A stretch of 64,000 nt of DNA. Origin: an uncultured Clostridia bacterium (GTDB lineage: Bacteria > Bacillota_A > Clostridia > TANB77 > CAG-508). Shown in pieces: positions 8,955-18,257 of this stretch (positions within the stretch are counted from its first letter, which is position 1; each line of letters starts with the position of its first letter). Under the pieces are notes generated by a model. The model searched no databases. It was given only the letters and a program-made list of their open reading frames with translations, and had not been told where the DNA came from. The DNA lies in NCBI GenBank assembly GCA_944393405.1, contig CALYAC010000013.1, positions 3,189-67,188 on the forward strand, given 5' to 3'. Position numbers and translations under genes: made by a program.

Positions 8955-10151
8955 TTATTTAATTTTATTATTCTCTTCCTTTATTTCTAAAGACCCTTTT
9001 TTCATTGCTCTTTCTTTTCTGTCTTTAATTCTGTTCTTATATTCAATGTAATCTGTAAGAACAAGTTTAATTACTGCTATAACTGGTACTGATAAAAACA
9101 TTCCCCAGAATCCAAAATAAGCACCTCCAACAGAAACCGCAAATATTACTAAAAGCGGACTAATCTTCAAAGAATTTCCTAATATCTTAGGATTAATAAT
9201 ATTGGCATCTATTTGTTGTAATATAATTAATACGATTACCATAATAACAGTTTGCCATAATCCTCCAGTAAGTAATGTTATAATTGCAGCTATTATTACT
9301 GCTATTATAGCTCCAAAGTATGGGATAAGATTAAATATACCTATCATAAATCCTAAAGATATAGCATATTTAACACCAAGTATTAGCATAGCAATAGAAG
9401 TTATAATTCCAATAATTAATCCATCCAATAATTGACCTGCTAAAAAATTAAAGAATATGCTATTAGTTCTATCAAAATATTTTCCAAAGTTCCTATAAGC
9501 ACGTTTATTTAGTATAGCTCTTCCAAGCTTTTTAATAAATTCTAATATTTCTCTTCTTTCTAATAATAAATAAATTGATACTATTATAGCTACAAAAAAG
9601 TCTATAATTCTACCTGCAAAATCAATTGCACCTTTTGCATATTCAGCAAGTTTACTCATATTAATATATTGCTTTAAATCAATGGTTTTTATCCCTTCAA
9701 TCGCATCTAATACAATTTCGTTTTTAAATATTGAATCATCTGGCAAATTATCAATATTAATCATAAGTGAATTATAGTAACCTTGTATATTACTTACTAA
9801 ATCTATAATACTATTTGCTACAATAGGTAATAAATAATTTATTGCTACTATTAAAATAATAATAATTATTATATATACAGTTAAAATAGAAAGTCCTCTT
9901 GCTCTTTTACTTATAATCTTTAATTTCTTTGATTTTCTATATATACTCTCTAATTTTCTACATGGTATATATAGCAAATAAGCAATTAGAAGTCCTATTA
10001 CAAAAGGCATAAGAACATCTATCAAGTTTGCTATCCAATTTCCTATTGCAGAAAAATTATCTAATGTTTTATATACTAATATAACCGCTAATGCAAATAG
10101 AAACCAATAAAGCCATTTAGTTAATTTTCCTTTATTCTTCTTATTATCCAT
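8955..10151 (-). CDS. AI-2E/PerM family membrane permease
   Basis: A 398-aa polytopic membrane protein with the architecture of the AI-2E transporter (PerM/YtvI) superfamily. There are N-terminal helices at about 12-30 and 38-65, another hydrophobic pair, a soluble stretch at about 110-160, and C-terminal helices. The latter include the conserved GxxxGxxxLIPYFGA region (MIGIFNLIPYFGAI) and a QQIDANIINPKILGNS segment. Members have been linked to ion or metabolite efflux; autoinducer transport is not implied by the name. A basic tail follows the last helix. AAAGGA precedes the ATG. It lies downstream of exonuclease III. Confidence 0.92.
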   Translation of the reverse strand: MDNKKNKGKLTKWLYWFLFALAVILVYKTLDNFSAIGNWIANLIDVLMPFVIGLLIAYLLYIPCRKLESIYRKSKKLKIISKRARGLSILTVYIIIIIILIVAINYLLPIVANSIIDLVSNIQGYYNSLMINIDNLPDDSIFKNEIVLDAIEGIKTIDLKQYINMSKLAEYAKGAIDFAGRIIDFFVAIIVSIYLLLERREILEFIKKLGRAILNKRAYRNFGKYFDRTNSIFFNFLAGQLLDGLIIGIITSIAMLILGVKYAISLGFMIGIFNLIPYFGAIIAVIIAAIITLLTGGLWQTVIMVIVLIILQQIDANIINPKILGNSLKISPLLVIFAVSVGGAYFGFWGMFLSVPVIAVIKLVLTDYIEYKNRIKDRKERAMKKGSLEIKEENNKIK

Positions 10152-10186
10152 ACAATTCCTTTCTATTAGTTATGTTTAACTTATGT

Positions 10187-10954
10187 TTATAAGTCTATCT
10201 CTAATCCAACTGGACAATGGTCACTTCCTAAAATCTCTGAATAAATACTTGCTTCTTTAATTTTATCTTCAATAGTCTTAGACACTATAAAGTAATCGAT
10301 TCTCCATCCTACATTTTTTTCTCTTGCCTTAAACATATATGACCACCATGAATAGGCATCTTCTTTGTCTGGATACAAATATCTAAATGTATCTGTAAAT
10401 CCTGCATTCAATAATTCTGTCATTTTTTCTCTTTCTTCATCTGTAAATCCTGCATTACCCCTATTAGTTTTTGGATTTTTTAGATCGATTTCTTCATGTG
10501 CTACATTTAAATCTCCACAAAGAATAACAGGCTTTGTTTCATTTAGTTTTAATAAATATTTTCTAAACTCATCTTCCCATATAACTCTATAATCTAATCT
10601 CTCTAATCCTCTTTTAGCATTCGGTGTATAGCAATCCACCATAAAGAAATTCTCGAACTCAAGTGTTATAACTCTTCCTTCTTTATCATGTTCTTCTATT
10701 CCTATTCCATATGTAACATTAATTGGTTTACGTTTTGAAAAAATAGCTGTTCCAGAATATCCTTTCTTTTCAGCACTATTCCAATATGAATTGTATTCTT
10801 TAAAAAGCTCCTTCATGTTATCATCAATTTGTTCTTCTTGCATTTTCGTCTCTTGTATGCAAAATATATCAGCATTTATTTCATTAAAAAAATCACCAAA
10901 TCCTTTTGTTATAGCAGCTCTTAATCCGTTTACATTCCATGATATTAATCTCAT
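10187..10954 (-). CDS. exoA: Exodeoxyribonuclease III / AP endonuclease
   Basis: A 255-aa member of the exonuclease III (Xth) family, which incises DNA at abasic sites in base-excision repair. Visible catalytic motifs are MRLISWNVNG at the N-terminus, IQETKMQ (metal-binding Glu), LCGDLNVAHEEID (Asp/Asn pair), WRIDYFIVS and GSDHCPV (catalytic His). The ATG at 10954 follows GGAGG at good spacing; an upstream in-frame ATG would put that site inside the gene. A consensus-like promoter lies about 25 bases upstream. Confidence 0.95.
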   Translation of the reverse strand: MRLISWNVNGLRAAITKGFGDFFNEINADIFCIQETKMQEEQIDDNMKELFKEYNSYWNSAEKKGYSGTAIFSKRKPINVTYGIGIEEHDKEGRVITLEFENFFMVDCYTPNAKRGLERLDYRVIWEDEFRKYLLKLNETKPVILCGDLNVAHEEIDLKNPKTNRGNAGFTDEEREKMTELLNAGFTDTFRYLYPDKEDAYSWWSYMFKAREKNVGWRIDYFIVSKTIEDKIKEASIYSEILGSDHCPVGLEIDL

Positions 10955-10978
10955 TTTAGTTTCCTCCATTCTTTTCCA

Positions 10979-11007
10979 ATTATACTATACAATTAACATA
11001 TATACAA
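10979..11007 (-). promoter_or_regulatory. Sigma-A type promoter of exoA
   Basis: On the reverse strand TTGTAT (11002-11007) and TATAAT (10979-10984) are separated by 17 bases. It sits just downstream of the terminator of the previous gene and about 25 bases before the exoA start. Confidence 0.75.
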
Positions 11008-11032
11008 GAAAAACGCACAATCACTTGTGCGT
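11008..11032 (-). terminator. Intrinsic terminator of the G5/lytic protein gene
   Basis: An 8-bp GC-containing stem (11013-11020 with 11025-11032) with a GTGA loop is followed on the reverse strand by TTTTTCTT. It directly follows the gene ending at 11052. Confidence 0.85.
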
Positions 11033-11051
11033 CTTATGTGCTTTTATTATT

Positions 11052-12002
11052 TTAATACCATCCTACTGATTGAGAATGATTCCATGCATTTGCTGGAGAT
11101 CCATATCTTGATTTTATATAGTTTAGTCCCCAATTGATTTGAGTTTTATAATTTGTCATATAATCTGATCCATATGAAGCCATTTTACTTGCTGGTAATG
11201 CTTGTGCTATTCCATGTGCACCTGAACTTGAGTTATGTGCTAATGGATTCCATCCACTTTCTCTATTCCATAAAGATACTAAACAATCAAAATCATAGTC
11301 TGACCAACCATAAGCTTGGCATCTAGCTTTTGCATAAGCTTGGTACTGAGCTTTTGTTCCTGTTGCTCTTATTGCTCCGCTACCTCTAGTTGTAATTTGT
11401 TTTGTTCTTACTTCTACAATTTTATCAACTGGTTTTTTAATAACTTTTGAAGAAATTTTTGTTTTTTCTATTTCTTCACCATTTTGATATTTAACCTTAT
11501 ATGTTACTTCCCTAATTCCGTTTTCACCTTTTTGTATAACATTATCTTGTTTTTTACCTTTTCCAGTAGAAACATCTTTAGTTATAGTTTCATAAGGTAT
11601 CTTTTCTTTTTCAACTATAATTTTTTCAACTATTTCTGAATAACTGTCTAATAGTTCTTCAGCTGTTATTTCAGAAGATTTTTCTATTACCTCTGCCTCA
11701 TCATCAATCATTTCTTCTGACTCTTTAGATATTGTTATTGTATTATTATCAGATATTTCTTCACTTGCACTAGGTGTTACTTTTTCATCTTCTAATAAAA
11801 CAATATGATTTTCTTCTAAAATATCTTTTACACTTGTTTTAGTTGTTAAAATGTCCATTTCATATCCGCTAGATAATACTATTTTTACATTTCTAACTTG
11901 AACATTTCCAGCTAATACGCCAGCGCTTAATAAAAATATAAGTATAATACTAATACAAATAATTTTCTTCAGCGATATAGACGCTTTATCATTATTTTTC
12001 AT
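11052..12002 (-). CDS. Rpf/YabE-like secreted cell-wall protein: DUF348, G5 and lysozyme-like domains
   Basis: A 316-aa secreted or membrane-anchored protein. A hydrophobic N-terminal helix (about 16-35) is followed by a DUF348-like segment (VKIVLSSGYEMDILT) and an acidic linker. A G5 domain comes next (about 135-205, with PYETITKDVSTGKGKK), then a C-terminal lysozyme/transglycosylase-like domain. The last keeps a catalytic-type glutamate in LWNRESGWNP and ends in AWNHSQSVGWY. This is the layout of resuscitation-promoting-factor-like peptidoglycan hydrolases; many Firmicute YabE relatives carry a 3D domain instead. The ATG at 12002 lies after an AAAGGAGGG site. A perfect consensus promoter precedes it. 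Confidence 0.88.
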   Translation of the reverse strand: MKNNDKASISLKKIICISIILIFLLSAGVLAGNVQVRNVKIVLSSGYEMDILTTKTSVKDILEENHIVLLEDEKVTPSASEEISDNNTITISKESEEMIDDEAEVIEKSSEITAEELLDSYSEIVEKIIVEKEKIPYETITKDVSTGKGKKQDNVIQKGENGIREVTYKVKYQNGEEIEKTKISSKVIKKPVDKIVEVRTKQITTRGSGAIRATGTKAQYQAYAKARCQAYGWSDYDFDCLVSLWNRESGWNPLAHNSSSGAHGIAQALPASKMASYGSDYMTNYKTQINWGLNYIKSRYGSPANAWNHSQSVGWY

Positions 12003-12038
12003 TTGAAATTTGTTCCCTCCTTTAAAAGCAACAAGATT

Positions 12039-12067
12039 ATTATAGCATATTAAATTTTTTCTGTCAA
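12039..12067 (-). promoter_or_regulatory. Perfect sigma-A consensus promoter of the Rpf-like gene
   Basis: On the reverse strand TTGACA (12062-12067) and TATAAT (12039-12044) are separated by exactly 17 bases and lie about 37 bases before the start codon. This is full consensus and predicts high expression during growth. Confidence 0.88.
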
Positions 12068-12263
12068 ATTTTACCGATTGCCTATAAATCAAGCTATATT
12101 AAAATTATATGTTGCTTGTACCAATATTATTCCTAGTTTTTTTAATTTTTTTAAATTTTTTTACATATTTTCATATAAATTACATATATTGTTCACAATA
12201 GTTGTATAATAATTATAAATATGATATCATAATATTGATATTATCTATAAAGGAGGAAAAATT

Positions 12264-12812
12264 ATGTGGTGGATCATCCTTGCAATAGTTGTAGTTCTAG
12301 TTATAGCTATAATTGCATTATATAATGGATTAGTTACAATGAGACTAAGAGTAAAAAATGCATGGAGCCAAATAGACGTACAATTACAAAGAAGATTTGA
12401 TTTAATACCAAATTTAGTAGAATCTGTAAAAGGATATATGACTCATGAATCAGATGTATTAACTAAAGTAACAGATTTACGTTCTTCTTGGGCAAATGCT
12501 AATACAGTTGATGAAAAAGCTAAATTAGACAATGAATTATCAGATACATTAAAGACAATCATGGCTGTAGCAGAAAATTATCCAAATTTAAAAGCAAATG
12601 AAAACTTTTTAAGTTTGCAAGAAGAATTACAAAATACAGAAAATAAAATATCTTATTCTAGACAATTCTATAATGATACAGTAACAAGATATAATACAAA
12701 AATTCAAGTCTTCCCTTCAAACATTATTGCTTCTCTATTTCATTTTACAGAAGAGGCATTATTTGAAGTTGATAATGACGAAGCTAAGAAAAATGTTAAA
12801 GTACAATTTTAA
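12264..12812 (+). CDS. lemA: LemA family protein
   Basis: A 182-aa LemA protein. One N-terminal transmembrane helix (about 2-22) is followed by a helical cytoplasmic domain with the family signatures [22 protein letters not shown] and [11 protein letters not shown] further conserved block is [16 protein letters not shown]. The in vivo role of LemA is unclear. It is very often next to the HtpX protease, as here, and is thought to act in membrane protein quality control with it. AAAGGAGG precedes the ATG. A strong hairpin terminator separates it from htpX. Confidence 0.95.
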   Translation: MWWIILAIVVVLVIAIIALYNGLVTMRLRVKNAWSQIDVQLQRRFDLIPNLVESVKGYMTHESDVLTKVTDLRSSWANANTVDEKAKLDNELSDTLKTIMAVAENYPNLKANENFLSLQEELQNTENKISYSRQFYNDTVTRYNTKIQVFPSNIIASLFHFTEEALFEVDNDEAKKNVKVQF

Positions 12813-12826
12813 AATGATTTGATATT

Positions 12827-12870
12827 AATAAATTTTTTACGGCTTCTGCTGTAAAAAATTTATTTTTTTA
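12827..12870 (+). terminator. Intrinsic terminator between lemA and htpX
   Basis: A 14-bp perfect stem (12827-12840 with 12851-12864), with extra pairing in the loop, is followed by a T run. It should at least attenuate lemA-htpX read-through. Confidence 0.85.
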
Positions 12871-12929
12871 TATTCATTTTGTTTTTAACATCATATTGAT
12901 TATTTATATAAAGGAATGTGAAGATATTT

Positions 12930-13835
12930 ATGTATGAAGATATACGAAATAATAAAATAAAAACTGGAATTATAGTTTCATTATTTTTAATAGTTATCGC
13001 ATTGATAATATATTATATATGCATGGCATTTGACCTAGGAATTTTTTCTATTGTTATTGCTATGATTTTTGCAATAACTACTACTTGGGCATCATACTAT
13101 TATAGTGATAAAATTGTTTTATCAGTAAATAAAGCCCATGAAGCATCTCCAGAAATACAACAAAAATTAAATCATATATTGGATGGATTAATGATATCAT
13201 CTGGATTAGAACATAGGCCGAAGCTATATGTTGTGGATGATATGCAACCAAATGCATTTGCAACAGGTAGAAATCCAGAACATTCAGTAATATGTGTTAC
13301 AACGGGGCTACTTGAAAAAATGGATTATTATGAATTAGAAGGCGTTATTGCTCATGAGCTTTCACATGTGAAAAATTATGATATACGTCTTTCTGCAGTT
13401 GTAACTGTAATGGTAGGTTTTATGGTCATGCTTACAGATTTCTTTAGTAGAATACTATTTTGGGGTGGCAGCAAAAATAACGATAATGATTCTAAAAGTG
13501 GTAATCCTATACTAATGCTAATAGGTTTAGTTTGCTTAATACTTGCTCCTATCTTTGGTAAATTAATGCAACTTGCATTATCTAGACGTAGAGAATATTT
13601 AGCTGACGCAAGTGCAGTTGAACTTACAAGAAATCCTGATGGATTAATATCTGCATTGCAAAAACTTGATTCAGATCCAAATGAATTAAAAACAGCTAAT
13701 CAATCTACAGCACATATGTATATAGTTAATCCATTTAAGCAAAATTTAAAAAATGGAAAAAAGAAAAAAACAAATATATTTTCTACTCACCCATCAATAG
13801 ATGACAGAATAGAAGCCATAAGAAATTTAAAATAA
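12930..13835 (+). CDS. htpX: HtpX-like M48 membrane zinc metalloprotease
   Basis: A 301-aa integral membrane protease of peptidase family M48. It has two N-terminal helices (about 14-36 and 39-60) and the zinc motif HELSH in GVIAHELSHVKN at about residue 145. The downstream ligand is in the SRRREYLADASAV block. Two further hydrophobic stretches lie between about 160 and 215. HtpX degrades damaged membrane proteins at the cytoplasmic face. The ATG at 12930 matches the usual HtpX N-terminus (short, then NNKIKT); an upstream GTG at 12918 is too close to AAGG. Confidence 0.93.
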   Translation: MYEDIRNNKIKTGIIVSLFLIVIALIIYYICMAFDLGIFSIVIAMIFAITTTWASYYYSDKIVLSVNKAHEASPEIQQKLNHILDGLMISSGLEHRPKLYVVDDMQPNAFATGRNPEHSVICVTTGLLEKMDYYELEGVIAHELSHVKNYDIRLSAVVTVMVGFMVMLTDFFSRILFWGGSKNNDNDSKSGNPILMLIGLVCLILAPIFGKLMQLALSRRREYLADASAVELTRNPDGLISALQKLDSDPNELKTANQSTAHMYIVNPFKQNLKNGKKKKTNIFSTHPSIDDRIEAIRNLK

Positions 13836-13841
13836 AATTTA

Positions 13842-13880
13842 AAAAGGAGAAATCAAATAATAATTTCTCCTTTTCTTTTT
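13842..13880. terminator. Bidirectional intrinsic terminator
   Basis: A 12-bp perfect stem (13842-13853 with 13863-13874) has a T run downstream and an A run upstream. It serves both htpX and the convergent tatD gene. Confidence 0.88.
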
Positions 13881-14694
13881 ATTTAATAATTCTTTTTTTA
13901 ATTTTAAATATCTTGTTTGCGTTTTCATATGTTATTTTTGCAATTTCATCTATACTAACATTTTTTACATCTGCAATTTTTTGAGCCGTATATTTTACAT
14001 TTCTTGAGTCATTTCTTTTTCCTCTATTAGGTTCTGGTGATAAATATGGGCTATCTGTTTCTATTAAAATCTTATCTAATGGAACCATTTCAATTATTTC
14101 ATTTGCGTTTTTAGAATTTTTAAAAGTAATTGGCCCTGCAAAAGAAATATAAAATCCAAGCTTTAATCCTTCTTTTACTAATTCTCTATTTAAAGGACAG
14201 CAGTGAAACACCCCATAGTTATTAACTTTATGCTTTTTTAAAATTTCTAAAGTATCCATAACTGCTTCTCTTGTATGAATTACTATTGGTAACTCTAATC
14301 TATTTGCCATTTCTATCTGTTTTATGAATGCTTGTATTTGTAAATCTTTATTTTCTTTATTCCAATAATAATCTAAGCCTATTTCTCCAATTCCAACAAT
14401 TTTATTTGCATTATCTCTACTACTTTTTTCATTTATAATAAATTGCTCTAGTTCATTTAATTCCTGTATCAATTTTTCATTATTTTCCGGTATATCGTTT
14501 GGAGAAATTCCAGATATGGTATATATCCAATCATATTCTTTCGCTATTTTTAGGGCATATTTAGACGATTCTAGGCTATATCCTGCATTAATCAATCTAG
14601 TTATGCCTGAGTCATATATTTTATTAATCAATTCTTCTCTATCTTCATCAAATTTTTCATCATTATAGTGAGCATGTGAATCAAAAAGTTCCAT
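13879..14694 (-). CDS. tatD: TatD family metal-dependent deoxyribonuclease
   Basis: A 271-aa TIM-barrel amidohydrolase-type protein. Metal-binding motifs are FDSHAHYND at the N-terminus, GEIGLDYYW (Glu ligand), PIVIHTRE, GVFHCCP and ILIETDSPYLSP (Asp). TatD enzymes are Mg-dependent DNases or exonucleases. The gene starts 11 bases after acpS and is probably cotranscribed with it. AAAGGA precedes the ATG. Confidence 0.94.
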   Translation of the reverse strand: MELFDSHAHYNDEKFDEDREELINKIYDSGITRLINAGYSLESSKYALKIAKEYDWIYTISGISPNDIPENNEKLIQELNELEQFIINEKSSRDNANKIVGIGEIGLDYYWNKENKDLQIQAFIKQIEMANRLELPIVIHTREAVMDTLEILKKHKVNNYGVFHCCPLNRELVKEGLKLGFYISFAGPITFKNSKNANEIIEMVPLDKILIETDSPYLSPEPNRGKRNDSRNVKYTAQKIADVKNVSIDEIAKITYENANKIFKIKKRIIK

Positions 14695-14705
14695 ATTATT
14701 CCTTT

Positions 14706-15104
14706 CTATTCAAAAACTGCAACTGCACTAGCAATAGCATATTCTTTTATATGAGATATACTAATATCAATATCTTTAATATTTAAATCATTTGCAGTTT
14801 TAGTGATATTTTTATTTAATCTTTCCACATTTATTCCAGGTTTTCCATTTTCGTAGTTTATAACTTCTATACTTGTCCAAAGTCCATCATCTCTATCAAG
14901 TACATAATTTGATATTGCTTTATATACGGCTTCTTTTACTGCGAATCTTGCTGCATAATGTTGATATTTCATAGCATCTGATTTATTACAATATTCTATT
15001 TCTGCACTTGTATATATCCTATTTAAAAAGTTATCACCTAAATCTTCAATTGCTTTTTTTATTCTTTCAACTTCTATTATATCTATCCCTGTTGTAATTT
15101 TCAT
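14706..15104 (-). CDS. acpS: Holo-[acyl-carrier-protein] synthase
   Basis: A 132-aa AcpS, which transfers 4'-phosphopantetheine from CoA to a serine of acyl carrier protein. Motifs are GIDIIEVERIKKAI (Mg-binding Asp near residue 8), FLNRIYTSAEIEYC, and the catalytic block AARFAVKEAVYKA with its metal-binding Glu. A C-terminal ISHIKEYAIASAV strand completes the set. Length is normal for the family. AAAGGG lies upstream of the ATG at 15104. tatD follows in the same direction. Confidence 0.95.
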   Translation of the reverse strand: MKITTGIDIIEVERIKKAIEDLGDNFLNRIYTSAEIEYCNKSDAMKYQHYAARFAVKEAVYKAISNYVLDRDDGLWTSIEVINYENGKPGINVERLNKNITKTANDLNIKDIDISISHIKEYAIASAVAVFE

Positions 15105-15139
15105 ATCATTAATCTACCCTTTTTAACATTTCATTTTAT

Positions 15140-15190
15140 ATTTTAATATCCTTATTAATAACTAAAATAACACATTAATAAGGATATATT
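15140..15190 (-). terminator. Hairpin terminator after the tail-anchored protein gene
   Basis: A 14-bp perfect stem (15146-15159 with 15174-15187) lies between the stop at 15203 and the acpS leader. On the reverse strand it is followed only by an A/T mixture, so the U-tract is weak. Confidence 0.55.
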
Positions 15191-15202
15191 TTTTAATCTT
15201 AT

Positions 15203-16453
15203 TTACATTAATGTAGCAAATATAAATGCAATAATGTTTAAAAATAATATAAATAATAATACTTTTCTAGTAGCTTTACTACTTTTTCTTAATTCATCAA
15301 TATTACTTTTTTTGTACGTTACATCATATTCACTTTTTAATTTATAGAAAGTTTTCTCTACATTCAAATTATTTGTCCAATTACTTTCTAATCTTCTTCC
15401 AAATTCTTCATTTGTAACATCTTGAATCCATAGATTCTTAGTAAAATCAAGAAATTCTATTTCTGCCTCTTTGAATCTATAGTTAAAATCATAATTTAAT
15501 TTATTTAATAATATCTTTTTATATAATACTAAAATATATGTATATAAATACTCACTTTCAAATTTCTGTGGTACTGTTGTAAAATTCGGTGTATTAACAT
15601 TTGATGTTAGTAAAACTGTACTTGTTGCTGTAAATCCATAACGTATATATTGGTTTTTATACATAGACTTTTCTTGTTCTTTGTTTTCATGCATCATTGA
15701 ATATTTATCATCTATAATTTGTGAATTTGCTGGAAGTACTGAACGGAACTTTTCAAAAATATTATCTATCTCTTCCTCTTCAGTATGTTCATTCCAATTT
15801 TTTTGATCTAAGCAACAATATGAATAAACAAAAAACTTATCATTTCCTATATTTGCTTTTTTAGAAATACAGTTATTTCCAGTAAGTTCTTTTATTAGAA
15901 CAGAAATATCTTTTACACTCTTAAAAGAATTAGATTGTATTTTAATATTCTCATATTCTTTTAAATTATATGCTGTAGAATTTACTTCTCTAAATTTATA
16001 ATTAAAATTCAAGACATCTGAAAAACTTTCTGAATTTTCTATGTTTGTTTTAAATACTAAAAAAGATATTCCAGTTTTATAACATATTATTTTTATTTCA
16101 GAAATTTCAAAAAATATACCATTATTTGATTCTACTTTTCCTTGCAAATTTTCAGGTAACTCATAATTAAATATGTTACAATCATGTTCTGCAAGTAATG
16201 TTGCTTGAAGAGGTATATCCATTCTTCTAAAATCTCTTTCACCATCTCTAGTTAATCCAAAAGACCAAAACATGTAGTCTCTTATATTAGGTAGAAAATA
16301 TGTGAATAAATGAATATCTTTTTGTTCATTAAAGAATCTTATTCTACATTTTTTGTTTCTTAGCAAACTTTGTAGATATTTCTTATATTTATTTTCTTCA
16401 ATTATATACGGATATATAAAATACGTATATTGATATTTTGTCATAAGTTCCAC
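15203..16453 (-). CDS. Tail-anchored protein of unknown function
   Basis: A 416-aa protein with no recognisable enzyme motif. The N-terminus begins MELMTKYQYTYFIYPY and is not a signal peptide. Residues 1-390 are mixed alpha/beta and rich in aromatic and charged residues. The last 20 residues (VLLFILFLNIIAFIFATLM) form one hydrophobic helix, so the protein is probably anchored by its C-terminus with the bulk in the cytoplasm. The start is GTG at 16453, set by AGGAGG 8 bases upstream. A perfect 13-bp hairpin lies just upstream of that site. It follows the WG-repeat gene in the same direction. I do not recognise the family. Confidence 0.75.
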   Translation of the reverse strand: MELMTKYQYTYFIYPYIIEENKYKKYLQSLLRNKKCRIRFFNEQKDIHLFTYFLPNIRDYMFWSFGLTRDGERDFRRMDIPLQATLLAEHDCNIFNYELPENLQGKVESNNGIFFEISEIKIICYKTGISFLVFKTNIENSESFSDVLNFNYKFREVNSTAYNLKEYENIKIQSNSFKSVKDISVLIKELTGNNCISKKANIGNDKFFVYSYCCLDQKNWNEHTEEEEIDNIFEKFRSVLPANSQIIDDKYSMMHENKEQEKSMYKNQYIRYGFTATSTVLLTSNVNTPNFTTVPQKFESEYLYTYILVLYKKILLNKLNYDFNYRFKEAEIEFLDFTKNLWIQDVTNEEFGRRLESNWTNNLNVEKTFYKLKSEYDVTYKKSNIDELRKSSKATRKVLLFILFLNIIAFIFATLM

Positions 16454-16473
16454 GTTTTATTCCTCCTAAGTTT

Positions 16474-16506
16474 ATCATATAGAAGCTTTAAATGCTTCTA
16501 TATGAT
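16474..16506 (-). promoter_or_regulatory. Perfect 13-bp hairpin upstream of the GTG start
   Basis: 16474-16486 pairs exactly with 16494-16506 around a 7-base loop. On the reverse strand it ends about 6 bases before AGGAGG and is followed by AAACTT, not a U-tract. It therefore looks less like a terminator than an mRNA-stabilising, processing or translation-control element between the WG-repeat gene and the tail-anchored gene. Confidence 0.6.
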
Positions 16507-16560
16507 TTTCTATACCCAAATTATTATTATATCTAATTTAGTCAAACATTACTTAATTTT

Positions 16561-18093
16561 TTAATTATTGTCTGTAAAATAATATAAATTTAAATCTTCA
16601 CCTAAGTGCCATTTACCAATAAATTCAACTAATACATTATCATCTAATGTATATGTTGGTTCAATTGCAATATTTCCTCTTGAATCAACAGATCCCCATT
16701 TTCCATCAATCTTTATGCTTGCATATCCATAATCATTTTGTTCTGTTGCATCATCATATATATAATTTACTACTACATTACCATTTCTATCAACAAATCC
16801 ATACTTACCTTCTTCATTTCTACTTAAGAAAATTGTATTTCCTGATAAAATTTCATTTGTTGTCTTTTCCTCAAATCTAAAATTATAGTATTTATAATTA
16901 TTGTCTTGTCTAACTTTTATATATCCATCTTGTTCATTTACTTCAGATACTATTACTCCTGTTAATTTAACATCCATATTATTATCAATTAAATCAGATG
17001 TATAATCTTCATTAGTTGCTTCATAAAATCCTGCTGAATCTCTATAAATTATATTTTCATATTTTATTTCAATTAATTCTTCCCCATTTGTATTGATAAC
17101 ACCATATTTAGTATTATCTTCTACTATATAATTGTCTCCATTTGCATATACTATGCTATCATATTTGCTATCTATAAGTTTTGTACCATCTACTTTTACT
17201 ATACCAAATTTATTATTATTCTTTATGATGGCATTTCCATTATTTACTGATATTATATCGTCATAATCACCTGCAAGATATTTCTTTCCTTCAAGATCAA
17301 TAACTTCTATATCATTTCCTTCTTTAGTAATATAATAATTTTTATCTCCTGACACTTGTTTAATTTCGTCGTATTCAGTTTTTAAAATTTCTTGTTTTGA
17401 ATATCCGATCAATCCGTATTTTCCATCTTCATTTTCTACTATAAATCCATCTTCATACTGATCAGTAAGAGGCATAATATCTTTATATTTATTTTCAATT
17501 ACGACTGTTCCTATATTATCAACTAATCCATATTTGTTGTCTTTTTCCGTTATGAAACTATTTTCTACTCCTTTTGCAGTATAAATATCGTCATATTCAC
17601 AATTTACTATAAGTGTATTATTATTTGTATTTAATAATCCATATTTTCCATCTTTCATAACTTTAAGCATATTTTTTGTATACCATAGATTATTACTTTC
17701 ATCATAATTTTCTAGTGCTTCTACCTTTTCATAATCAGTATATATTTGTTCGTTCTTTTCATTTATTACCTTTGTTTTATATGTATCATCATCATAATTT
17801 ACATCATATGTACAAATAAATATTGGTTTTGTACTATCTGGTATTACAATATATTCATCATATTCTGGTGTAATTATAGTGTTTCCCCTTGAATCAATTA
17901 CTCCCCATTTTCCTGATGTATATATTGGAAAATATTCTAATGCCACAGTCTTTTCTTCTGTATGACTTTCACCTGTAAATAGTTTATTTATTCCTATAAT
18001 AAACATTATAATTACAGCAAAAGCAATTATAACAGCAAAAACCTTTTTCATGTTTAATTTTTGCTCTCCATCGTATCTTTTTCCTCTACTCAT
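16561..18093 (-). CDS. WG-repeat protein with N-terminal membrane anchor
   Basis: A 510-aa protein. A basic N-terminus is followed by a transmembrane helix at about 17-38 and then an extracellular region. That region is built from about eight WG (KWG/KYG beta) repeats, for example SGKWGVIDSRGNTIITP, DGKYGLLNTN, DNKYGLVDN, NNKFGIVKVDG, EGKYGFVDRNG and DGKWGSVDSRGN. WG repeats form a beta-propeller-like surface and usually mediate binding. No catalytic motif is visible. The ATG at 18093 follows GGAGG by 5 bases. It is downstream of spoIIE but separated by a terminator. Confidence 0.9.
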   Translation of the reverse strand: MSRGKRYDGEQKLNMKKVFAVIIAFAVIIMFIIGINKLFTGESHTEEKTVALEYFPIYTSGKWGVIDSRGNTIITPEYDEYIVIPDSTKPIFICTYDVNYDDDTYKTKVINEKNEQIYTDYEKVEALENYDESNNLWYTKNMLKVMKDGKYGLLNTNNNTLIVNCEYDDIYTAKGVENSFITEKDNKYGLVDNIGTVVIENKYKDIMPLTDQYEDGFIVENEDGKYGLIGYSKQEILKTEYDEIKQVSGDKNYYITKEGNDIEVIDLEGKKYLAGDYDDIISVNNGNAIIKNNNKFGIVKVDGTKLIDSKYDSIVYANGDNYIVEDNTKYGVINTNGEELIEIKYENIIYRDSAGFYEATNEDYTSDLIDNNMDVKLTGVIVSEVNEQDGYIKVRQDNNYKYYNFRFEEKTTNEILSGNTIFLSRNEEGKYGFVDRNGNVVVNYIYDDATEQNDYGYASIKIDGKWGSVDSRGNIAIEPTYTLDDNVLVEFIGKWHLGEDLNLYYFTDNN

Positions 18094-18257
18094 AAAGACC
18101 TCCATAAGCGAATATATTTTTACATATATACTATATCATATTTATATCATGAATTACAAGAAATTTGTTATATTTTAACGAAAAATAAATATATAATAGT
18201 CATTTACTTTTTATTATTTATTCTAATTTTAAAATTATTTATTCTTTTATATTTTAC

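Noticed and set aside
12813..12930. lemA and htpX as one simple operon
   Set aside because: A 14-bp hairpin with a T run separates them, so a single uninterrupted transcript is not supported, although partial read-through is possible.
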